A stretch of 6,681 nucleotides of DNA, from NCBI GenBank assembly GCA_948750805.1, contig CAPZYV010000051.1, positions 1-6,681 of the forward strand. Reading direction: 5' to 3'. This stretch comes from an uncultured Bacilli bacterium (GTDB lineage: Bacteria; Bacillota_I; Bacilli_A; RF39; UBA660). Below the pieces are notes generated by a model that saw only the letters and a program-made list of their open reading frames with translations, made no database searches and had not been told where the DNA came from. This document shows, piece after piece, positions 1 through 5,651 of the stretch. Made by a program: the position numbers and the translations under genes. Numbering within the stretch: position 1 is the first letter of the stretch; each line of letters starts with the position of its first letter.

Positions 1-79
1 GGATTTGAACCTCCGCGCCAGCATTCGCCGACCTAGATCCTTAGCAGGGACCCCTCTTCAGCCTCTTGAGTACAACTCC
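1..79 (-). tRNA. tRNA-Ser(GCU), 3' end cut by window edge
   Basis: Read on the minus strand, the gene begins at position 79 with acceptor strand GGAGTTG. It continues with a D stem CTC/GAG and an anticodon stem GGTCC/GGATC enclosing the 7-nt loop CTGCTAA. The anticodon GCU lies at window positions 43-45 (seen as AGC on the plus strand), so it decodes AGC/AGU serine codons. A long variable arm (TCGGC-GAAT-GCTGG) marks it as a class II tRNA, consistent with serine. The T arm is recognisable by GGAGG-TTCAAAT-CC. The window ends inside the 3' side of the T stem, so the rest of that stem and the 3' acceptor strand lie outside. Identity rests on anticodon plus class II fold; only completeness is uncertain. 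Confidence 0.93.
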
Positions 80-100
80 ATTAATTTAAGCTACTCCTAA

Positions 101-129
101 ATTTTACACTAAATAATCTCTCAAGTCAA
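101..129 (-). promoter_or_regulatory. Housekeeping (sigma-A type) promoter of the tRNA-Ser gene
   Basis: On the minus strand, TTGACT (window 124-129) and TAAAAT (window 101-106) are separated by exactly 17 nt. Each differs by one base from the TTGACA/TATAAT consensus. Initiation would fall near position 94, about 15 nt before the mature tRNA 5' end at 79, a normal leader for RNase P processing. The match in both hexamers with ideal spacing, placed just ahead of a tRNA gene, makes this the most convincing promoter in the window. Confidence 0.75.
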
Positions 130-161
130 TATTATTTTACTTGTTAATTAGTATTTTATGC

Positions 162-191
162 AAATATCTTTAATAAAAGAATATTATTCTA
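162..191 (+). promoter_or_regulatory. Tentative forespore (sigma-G-like) promoter of the ger operon
   Basis: AAATA (162-166) and TATTCTA (185-191) are 18 nt apart. Each has one mismatch to the Bacillus sigma-G pattern (GHATR, then CATNHTA). The predicted start near 198-200 would give a leader of about 25 nt that includes the ribosome binding site at 213-217. ger operons are classically transcribed in the forespore by sigma-G, so the location fits. In DNA this AT-rich such matches arise easily. A weaker sigma-A-like alternative is TTGTTA (141-146) with TATCTT (165-170) at 18 nt spacing. Confidence 0.27.
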
Positions 192-212
192 AATTTTACC
201 AATAATAATTTT

Positions 213-217
213 AGGTG
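213..217 (+). promoter_or_regulatory. Ribosome binding site deciding the start of the ger A-subunit gene
   Basis: AGGTG at 213-217 lies 6 nt before the ATG at 224. An in-frame GTG at 215 would extend the protein by three residues, but it falls inside this Shine-Dalgarno sequence and has no ribosome binding site of its own upstream. The ATG at 224 is therefore the preferred start. Confidence 0.7.
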
Positions 218-223
218 AATTGT

Positions 224-1657
224 ATGCAAAATAAAATTATTAAAAGAATTCATAATGAATTTACAAAAACTCCTGACTTAATTATTAAAAAAATAAAATT
301 ATCTCTCCTAGATACCATATATGTTGCTTATTTAGAAACTGTAAGTTCGAGTGATAAAGTAAATGATTATGTCTTAAAAAATCTAAGTTATATGAGTGGT
401 ACTAAAAATACCAAAGTCATTAATTTAGAAAGTATTTTACCAGGACCTAATTTAAAAGAAATAAATAATCTTGATGAAATAGAATTTTTTATAACTAATG
501 GTTTTACCATCATTATTAGAAATAATAAAGTTCTTGCTATTGAGACTAAAGCTGATATTAATAGAAGTGTTTCAACACCCGATACTGAACCTGCTATAAA
601 TGGACCTAAAGATGCTTTTACTGAAAATTATCAAATAAACATGGGATTAATTAAAAGAAGAATTAAATCTAATACTTTAAAAAACGAAGAATATATAATT
701 GGCAGGAAAACCAAAACAACAGTTGGCGTCTTATATTTAGATGATATAGCTGAAGAAGAACTAATTGATAGTATTAAAAATAAATTAAAAAAAATAGATA
801 TAGATGGCATTGTTGATTCTAGTACAGTTGGTCAATTATTAATGGACGAAAATAAAGTCCACTTTCCTACTTATATAGCGACTGAAAGACCTGATAATGT
901 TGCTAGAGCATTAATGGAAGGTAAAATTGTCTTAATGGTTGATACTTCCCCTTTTGCTATAGTCTTGCCCGCATTCTTTATTGATTTTATAAATCCCGGA
1001 ATGGATTCTTATGGTAAAAGTAATAATATTAACTTTATTAAAATGGTTAGATTCTTTTGTTTTTTCTTATCCATGGTTATGCCTGCTATTTATATTGCAG
1101 TCGTAAATTATAATCAAGAAACTATTCCAACCAATCTATTAGTAAATTTTAGTATTCAGCATGATGGTGTGCCTTTCCCTGCTATAATTGAAGCTCTTAT
1201 TATGCTATTTATATGTGAAATGCTAAGAGAAAGTGATACCAGATTTCCTAACTCTTATGGTAGTGCAATATCCATACTCGGAGCATTAGTATTAGGTGAT
1301 GCGGCAGTTGCAGCTGGTATTGTGAGTCCGATTATGATTATTACTATTTCTTTAACCTTTATGGCTAGTCTAATGTTTACCGAAATAGAAATTGCAAGTG
1401 CCCTTCGTCATATGCGTTTTATCTTTATTATTCTAGCTTCATTTTATGGATTACTAGGAATTATGTTTGGAGTTTTCTATTTTCTAATTCGTATTAATGA
1501 TGTTTATTCTTTTGGAAAACCTTACTTTTATCCTCTTATGCCTTTTGATAAGACATATGTCTTTAAATCTTTCTTAAAAGGAGAAACTAAAAAAGATACA
1601 CGTCGCAGTCCAATGCTCACTCGCAAAAACTTAACAAAACAAGGAGAAAATATATGA
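224..1657 (+). CDS. gerAA: GerA-family spore germination receptor, A subunit
   Basis: A subunit of a nutrient germinant receptor in the spore inner membrane; with the B and C subunits it senses nutrients and triggers release of ions and dipicolinic acid. The protein has 477 residues from the ATG at 224. It has a hydrophilic N-terminal part (about 1-235) followed by a membrane part with about five segments (near 273-295, 318-333, 347-368, 370-387 and 398-422). GerA-family motifs are clear: EPAINGPKDAF (122-132), TERPD (220-224), GVPFPAIIEAL (315-325), the E-LRE...R-P stretch (332-342), and GSAISILGALVLGDAA (346-361) followed by VSP. Length is normal for the family. It is the first gene of a three-gene operon and its stop overlaps the next start (ATGA). 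Which paralogue group (gerA, gerB, gerK or other) cannot be decided, so the symbol is generic; the related SpoVAF is less likely because C and B partners follow. Confidence 0.95.
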   Translation: MQNKIIKRIHNEFTKTPDLIIKKIKLSLLDTIYVAYLETVSSSDKVNDYVLKNLSYMSGTKNTKVINLESILPGPNLKEINNLDEIEFFITNGFTIIIRNNKVLAIETKADINRSVSTPDTEPAINGPKDAFTENYQINMGLIKRRIKSNTLKNEEYIIGRKTKTTVGVLYLDDIAEEELIDSIKNKLKKIDIDGIVDSSTVGQLLMDENKVHFPTYIATERPDNVARALMEGKIVLMVDTSPFAIVLPAFFIDFINPGMDSYGKSNNINFIKMVRFFCFFLSMVMPAIYIAVVNYNQETIPTNLLVNFSIQHDGVPFPAIIEALIMLFICEMLRESDTRFPNSYGSAISILGALVLGDAAVAAGIVSPIMIITISLTFMASLMFTEIEIASALRHMRFIFIILASFYGLLGIMFGVFYFLIRINDVYSFGKPYFYPLMPFDKTYVFKSFLKGETKKDTRRSPMLTRKNLTKQGENI

Positions 1658-2730
1658 AAAAATTACTAATTTTACTTTTGGTTCCTATTTTCCTCGGAGG
1701 CTGTTATGATTATAATGAACTTGGCGATTTAGCTATTGTATCGGGAATCGGAATTGATTATAAAGATGAAGAATTTGAAGTAACTTTTGAAATATTAAGC
1801 ACTAAAAAAGAAGGAGAACAAGGCTCTGCTTCTAGCAGTACTTACAATGTATCAGCAAAAGGAAATACGGTAGCTGAAGCTTTTTCTAAAAATGGTAATA
1901 ATATGGATAAAGTCCCTTATTACGACCATATAAAAGTTGTTGTTATAAGCGAAGATGTAGCTAAAGAACACTTAAAACAAATTAGCGAATTATTAATTAG
2001 AAATTCTAAACTTCGTAATGAATTTTATTTAACTATTGCTAAGGATGTGAGTGCTAAAGATATAATAAGTAGTTCTTCTAAAGAAAAGCCAGTCGCATCA
2101 CAATTTATAGTGGATTTATTAGAACATAGTAAAGATTCTTCTAGTGCTAGTTACTATGCCCCTTTTACAAAAACTTTAAGAAATATTTTAACTGAAGGTG
2201 AAGATGCTATTATGTCTGCACTAAAACTTGAAGAAGATAAAATAATATTAAGTGGAATGGCAGTATTTAAAAACTTTGAATTAAAATATATTTATGATAC
2301 TAAAGAGGCTTCTATAATTAATTTACTTAATAATTTTAATCCTCGGACAGTATTTTTTGAAAAAAGTTGTAATGGTAAAAAAACAGTTATGAGTATATAT
2401 GAATCAAATATAAAGATTGAACCTAATAATGAAGTTATTAAAATTAGTGGTAAATTAAATGGCCGAATTAATGAAAATAATTGTGACTATGATTTAAAAA
2501 AAGAGGAAACTTATCAAAAACTCCAAAAGGAATTTACAGATGTAATAACAGAAGAAATGAATAAAGTTATCAATAGCTTACAGTTATTTGAATCTAATGC
2601 TTTAAGCATTGGTAAAAGCTACTTTAATAAATATCGAAAGGAAAATTATTATTTATGGACTAAGCAAAATGTAAAATTTGATTTAGATTTAAAAATAAAT
2701 AAGAAAGGACTAATATTCGAGGTGAAATAA
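1654..2730 (+). CDS. gerAC: Ger(x)C-family germination lipoprotein, C subunit
   Basis: Lipid-anchored C subunit of the germinant receptor, on the outer face of the spore inner membrane. The 358-residue protein starts with a lipoprotein signal peptide: MKK, a hydrophobic stretch, and lipobox LGGC with the modified cysteine at 17. YDYNELGDLAIVSGIGID follows, the usual start of mature GerC proteins. Further family signatures are YYDHIKVVVISEDVAKE (89-105), LRNEFYLTIAKD (120-131) with SAKDII after it, and SGMAVFK (200-206), which opens the C-terminal half. No transmembrane segment beyond the signal is seen. The ATG overlaps the A-subunit stop by 4 nt and is preceded by AAGGAG at 1641-1646, so translation is probably coupled. 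Two extra cysteines (239, 277) lie in the C-terminal half; their role is unknown. Confidence 0.94.
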   Translation: MKKLLILLLVPIFLGGCYDYNELGDLAIVSGIGIDYKDEEFEVTFEILSTKKEGEQGSASSSTYNVSAKGNTVAEAFSKNGNNMDKVPYYDHIKVVVISEDVAKEHLKQISELLIRNSKLRNEFYLTIAKDVSAKDIISSSSKEKPVASQFIVDLLEHSKDSSSASYYAPFTKTLRNILTEGEDAIMSALKLEEDKIILSGMAVFKNFELKYIYDTKEASIINLLNNFNPRTVFFEKSCNGKKTVMSIYESNIKIEPNNEVIKISGKLNGRINENNCDYDLKKEETYQKLQKEFTDVITEEMNKVINSLQLFESNALSIGKSYFNKYRKENYYLWTKQNVKFDLDLKINKKGLIFEVK

Positions 2731-3761
2731 TGAAAGCAAAAAATTCTTATATTGTTTACTTTTTAACTAAAAGTCTTTTTCTAGGTTTTGGTCTTGCTAC
2801 ATTATTTGATAATTCTGGTAAAGATACTTATATAGGTATTTTATTAGGTTTATTTATAGGTCTAATATTTACTTATTTCTATTCTTATATTATTAAGAAA
2901 AAAGATGGAGAAGCTTTAAAAGATATTTTTAAAAAACATAAAATTATTGGAACTATTACAAGAATATTATTAATAATCGTAAGTATAATTATTGCCATGT
3001 ATATTCTTATCATATATAAAATATTTGTTGTTAGTTTCTTACTTATTAATAGTCCTGAATTATTTGTATCAATCCCCTTTATTTTACTTACTACCTATTG
3101 TGCTTTTAAAGGTTTAAAAGTAATAAGAAGAGTATCTGGTTCCCTTCTTATTATAAGTTTAATTTTTTTCCTTATTATTTTTGGTAGTTTATTTGGATTT
3201 ATGGAAACAACTAATTTCTTGCCTATTTTATCTACGCCTCCAACCGGCATTTTAAAAACAGCATTATTCTTTGCAGGAATATCTACTTTACCTAATATTT
3301 TAACACTTCATTTTAATGGCAATATTAAAGGATATACTAAAATGTATATTCTAGCAGCTATTATACTTGCAATTTCAACATTTTTGATTGAAGGTGTATT
3401 TGGCGAAATTTTAGTTAATACCTTTCGTTTCCCAGAATACATGGTTTTAAAACAAATAAAATTATTTCAGTTTATTGAAAAAGTCGAAAACATATTATCA
3501 GTAGTATGGATATTTGATTTATTAATTGCAATGATAATGAGTATATATTCTATTAAAGAATTGGTACCTGAGACTAAAAATAAATTTACAACAATTTTAA
3601 TTTTAATAATTATGATTTATGTTATAGATAATTTCTTTGCATTCGATTACGTTAATGAACTAAGAGTATATTATATATTACCTTATATTTCTCTTATTAT
3701 TCCAATTATTATAATTTTATTATTCTTGTATTTACTACATAAACCTAAAAATAGCAATTAG
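2730..3761 (+). CDS. gerAB: GerAB-family spore germination permease, B subunit
   Basis: Integral-membrane B subunit of the receptor, a member of the amino acid/polyamine/organocation transporter superfamily and thought to hold the germinant-binding pocket. About ten membrane helices are visible in 343 residues (roughly 8-25, 33-53, 77-104, 110-127, 137-156, 174-193, 204-226, 254-272, 287-305, 313-336). The signature FRFPEYMVLKQIKLFQFIEK (232-251), followed by VENIL and a tryptophan at 260, matches the FPxxxxxR/K-I....ER-E....W block of the family. It is slightly shorter than the usual 360-370 residues but appears intact at both ends. The start overlaps the C-subunit stop by one base (TAATG), with GAGGTG at 2719-2724 as ribosome binding site. 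The terminator begins inside its last codons. Substrate cannot be inferred. Confidence 0.94.
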   Translation: MKAKNSYIVYFLTKSLFLGFGLATLFDNSGKDTYIGILLGLFIGLIFTYFYSYIIKKKDGEALKDIFKKHKIIGTITRILLIIVSIIIAMYILIIYKIFVVSFLLINSPELFVSIPFILLTTYCAFKGLKVIRRVSGSLLIISLIFFLIIFGSLFGFMETTNFLPILSTPPTGILKTALFFAGISTLPNILTLHFNGNIKGYTKMYILAAIILAISTFLIEGVFGEILVNTFRFPEYMVLKQIKLFQFIEKVENILSVVWIFDLLIAMIMSIYSIKELVPETKNKFTTILILIIMIYVIDNFFAFDYVNELRVYYILPYISLIIPIIIILLFLYLLHKPKNSN

Positions 3762-3770
3762 CTATTTTTT
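3747..3770. terminator. Shared intrinsic terminator between convergent ger operon and phosphodiesterase gene
   Basis: Nine-base-pair stem AAAAATAGC (3747-3755) / GCTATTTTT (3761-3769) with loop AATTA, ending in six T on the plus strand. It overlaps the last codons and TAG stop of the permease gene (3759-3761). On the minus strand the same hairpin lies just after the TAA of the opposing gene and also ends in a short T run, so it can serve both directions. The stem is mostly A-T with two G-C pairs, so efficiency is uncertain. Confidence 0.65.
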
Positions 3771-4356
3771 AATAATCATCAACAATATAATATACGCTAT
3801 CATAAATATATTTATCTTTTTTATTTAAAGCATATAAAAACACTTCAATATTTAACTTTTTCAAACTGTTAATAAGATGTAGACTCGCAACATCATATAT
3901 AATTCCCATAAAATCATAAGGGTATGTACTAGTACTATTTAAAACATAGTTAAGAACGCCAATTTTAAAGTTATTATTTTGAAATTTTTTTATCACACTA
4001 TTAAAAAAGCTCATTACATAAATATTTTCTTTGTTATATTTATTTAATAATTTAGTTAATCTTTCGATATTAATATTTATATCTTTTATTTCTATTAGCA
4101 TAATTTTATTATGCTTTATTTTTAGAACATCTTCTAGTTTTAATATTCCTTTTTGCTTTAATTCTTTATAATTTAAGTTCCAAATAAATTTACCATCAAC
4201 TAATGGGTCATGATTGATAACAAATTCACTATCTTTACTTGTATAAATATCAAATTCAAAGCCAGCATATTTATTATTATTTATAGCACCTAAAAATGCA
4301 GGTATAGTATTTTCTTTTACAATACTATTTGTAACCCCTCTATGAGCAATAAGCAT
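3769..4356 (-). CDS. Small cytosolic glycerophosphodiester phosphodiesterase
   Basis: Predicted to hydrolyse glycerophosphodiesters (for example glycerophosphocholine or glycerophosphoglycerol) to sn-glycerol 3-phosphate and an alcohol. The 195-residue protein carries the family's catalytic signature: AHRG (4-7) with histidine 5 and arginine 6, ENT-PAF (15-21), metal ligands glutamate 34 and aspartate 36 in GFEFDIYTSKD, the second catalytic histidine 49 in NHD, and LIEIK with glutamate 89 and lysine 91. The C-terminal YIVDDY corresponds to the usual (I/V)(I/V)TD end of the TIM barrel. There is no signal peptide or membrane segment, so it should be cytosolic. It is shorter than the usual 230-250 residues, with compact barrel loops, but both ends are recognisable, so it is compact and not truncated. 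Its stop lies 7 nt from the convergent ger operon. The start is ATG at 4356 with GGTGA upstream; both lie in a strong hairpin. Substrate is not determinable. Confidence 0.9.
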   Translation of the reverse strand: MLIAHRGVTNSIVKENTIPAFLGAINNNKYAGFEFDIYTSKDSEFVINHDPLVDGKFIWNLNYKELKQKGILKLEDVLKIKHNKIMLIEIKDININIERLTKLLNKYNKENIYVMSFFNSVIKKFQNNNFKIGVLNYVLNSTSTYPYDFMGIIYDVASLHLINSLKKLNIEVFLYALNKKDKYIYDSVYYIVDDY

Positions 4357-4384
4357 ATAATCACCACTTAATTATATGCTTATT
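4348..4384 (-). promoter_or_regulatory. Perfect 14-bp inverted repeat enclosing the phosphodiesterase start codon and ribosome binding site
   Basis: AATAAGCATATAAT (4348-4361) and ATTATATGCTTATT (4371-4384) are exact reverse complements separated by a 9-nt loop. In the minus-strand transcript the 3' arm contains the AUG of the phosphodiesterase and its next two codons (CUU AUU). The loop reads UAAGUGGUG and exposes most of the Shine-Dalgarno sequence. No T run follows on either strand, so this does not look like a terminator. The inferred role is control of translation initiation by pairing of the start codon. It could alternatively be a dyad operator for a DNA-binding protein. The repeat itself is certain; the function is inference. 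Confidence 0.55.
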
Positions 4385-4445
4385 TAATTAATAACTTTAT
4401 TAAATAATATAAACATAAAATTATCTCATTTTTTTAGATTTTATT

Positions 4446-4472
4446 TTTATAATTGCTACCATTTTTGTTCAA
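4446..4472 (-). promoter_or_regulatory. Weak candidate promoter of the phosphodiesterase gene
   Basis: On the minus strand, TTGAAC (4467-4472) and TATAAA (4446-4451) resemble the housekeeping hexamers, but the spacing is only 15 nt. A promoter is expected here because a terminator at 4487-4521 separates this gene from the upstream operon. The leader would be about 80 nt and would include the start-codon hairpin. The rest of the 175-bp gap (4357-4531) is very AT-rich and shows no gene. Confidence 0.2.
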
Positions 4473-4486
4473 ATAATTATTATTTT

Positions 4487-4521
4487 AAAACTAAAAACTA
4501 ACAATTTTTTTCTTGTTAGTT
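4487..4521 (-). terminator. Intrinsic terminator after the [2Fe-2S] reductase gene
   Basis: Read on the minus strand, AACTAACAA (window 4513-4521) pairs perfectly with TTGTTAGTT (window 4496-4504) around loop GAAAAAAA. It is followed by a T-rich tail (TTTAGTTTT). The hairpin starts 10 nt after the TAG of the reductase gene. Position, perfect 9-bp stem and U-rich tail all fit a rho-independent terminator that ends the redox operon. Confidence 0.78.
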
Positions 4522-4531
4522 ATACGCTAAA

Positions 4532-5647
4532 CTAGATGTCTAATCTTAAAACAATATTACTTTCAGGATAACATACACAAGGATGTATATAATTATTATT
4601 TTCTTCAGCGTTGGTAAGATTAGCACCTATTTGTTTTAGTTTTCCTTCTAAAAGAATACTTTTACAAAAACCACAAGTTCCTACTCGACATAGTGAAGGA
4701 GCTTTAATCCCAGCATTTTCCATCGCACTTAATAAAGATTCATTACTTTTACAAGTAGTGAGAATAAAATCATTTTTTAATATTACTTTTAAATCAAAAG
4801 TTTCAACTTCTTTAGGCTTATAATCAATATTACTTATATCATATCTTACAGAATTTCTAGGAATATTAAATTCACTTAAAACATTATTCATTGATTTATA
4901 TAAGCCTTTAGAACCACACATCAAAATAGTATTAAATTCTTTAATAAATGGTTTTAAAATTTCATGATTTATATAACCATGATTATATCCTTCTTTTTCT
5001 TCTTGAGTTAAAGTTATAACAATTTTAACATTTTTACTTTTTTTGTTTATATCTTCAATTTCTTGTTTAAATATGATATCTTCATAAGTTTTTGCACTAT
5101 AAACGATAGTTAAATCACAAGAAATCAAATTATCACAAACAGCTTTAGCTAAAGATATAAAAGGTGTGATTCCAATTCCACCAGCAATACAAACAACATT
5201 TTTTTCATCTCGTATAGGATTATATCCAAGCTCTCCCATTGGTTTAGATACTACTAATTTATCACCAACTTTTATATCATCTAACATAATATTACTTACT
5301 AAGCCATTTTTAACTCTTTTAATTGTAATACGATACATGTTTTTTAGTAAAGGTGAAGAAGATAAAGAGTAAGCTCGTGTAACAACATCATTTTGAATAT
5401 TCATTTTAAGACTTACATATTGACCAGCTTTGAACTTTTGTAATGTGGTTGTACCTGCCTCAACGTCTGGTATTAATAAAAAGCTTTTAGTATCATAATT
5501 TTCATCGATAATTTCTTTTACTATCACATTTTGCCAAAGAGTAATTTTCTTAACTTCCGAATCAATATGTTTATCTTCTAAATTTTTATCCGAAAAACTT
5601 TTAATAATATCTTTTCTTGTTTTTTTTAAGGCTTCTATCTTGTCCAT
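4532..5647 (-). CDS. Ferredoxin-NAD(P) reductase-like flavoprotein fused to a [2Fe-2S] ferredoxin domain
   Basis: A cytosolic electron-transfer protein that should pass electrons between NAD(P)H, FAD and a [2Fe-2S] cluster. In 371 residues the order is: a lysine-rich helical N-terminal extension (1-35), an FAD-binding barrel (about 38-140) with RAYSLSS at 91-97, an NAD(P)-binding domain (about 148-270) with GGIGITP at 156-162 and CGSKGLY at 244-250, and a plant-type ferredoxin domain (about 283-371). The cluster ligands are cysteines 320, 325, 328 and 357, spaced C-x4-C-x2-C-x28-C. The architecture matches the Hcr/vanillate-demethylase/oxygenase-reductase group with a C-terminal ferredoxin. 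It starts 4 nt after the stop of the upstream desaturase-like gene, with a GAAGGGA ribosome binding site, so the two are co-transcribed and probably partners. A fifth cysteine (359) next to the last ligand is unusual. NADH versus NADPH preference and the acceptor cannot be read from sequence. Confidence 0.92.
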   Translation of the reverse strand: MDKIEALKKTRKDIIKSFSDKNLEDKHIDSEVKKITLWQNVIVKEIIDENYDTKSFLLIPDVEAGTTTLQKFKAGQYVSLKMNIQNDVVTRAYSLSSSPLLKNMYRITIKRVKNGLVSNIMLDDIKVGDKLVVSKPMGELGYNPIRDEKNVVCIAGGIGITPFISLAKAVCDNLISCDLTIVYSAKTYEDIIFKQEIEDINKKSKNVKIVITLTQEEKEGYNHGYINHEILKPFIKEFNTILMCGSKGLYKSMNNVLSEFNIPRNSVRYDISNIDYKPKEVETFDLKVILKNDFILTTCKSNESLLSAMENAGIKAPSLCRVGTCGFCKSILLEGKLKQIGANLTNAEENNNYIHPCVCYPESNIVLRLDI

Positions 5648-5651
5648 ATTA

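Noticed and set aside
1..79. tRNA gene as an integration (attachment) site for a mobile element
   Set aside because: The tRNA 3' end, where integration normally occurs, lies outside the window, and no integrase, phage gene or repeated tRNA fragment is visible on the side shown.
179..207. Alternative sigma-G promoter GAATA (179-183) with CAATAATA (200-207)
   Set aside because: The -10 element fits poorly, and transcription would start at about 213-215, removing the ribosome binding site from the mRNA.
215..223. GTG start for the ger A subunit, adding three residues
   Set aside because: The GTG is part of the AGGTG Shine-Dalgarno sequence for the ATG at 224 and has no ribosome binding site of its own.
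4348..4384. The 14-bp inverted repeat as a transcription terminator
   Set aside because: Neither strand shows a T run after the stem, and it overlaps the beginning of a gene and not an end.
4611..4823. Plus-strand open frame of 70 codons opposite the ferredoxin domain
   Set aside because: It lies entirely antisense to a well-supported gene, has no ribosome binding site and no recognisable protein features. It is a shadow of the real reading frame.
5166..5372. Plus-strand open frame of 68 codons opposite the FAD/NAD domains
   Set aside because: It is antisense to the conserved FAD and NAD motifs of the reductase, with proline/serine-rich composition typical of a reverse-frame translation. 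No start signal.
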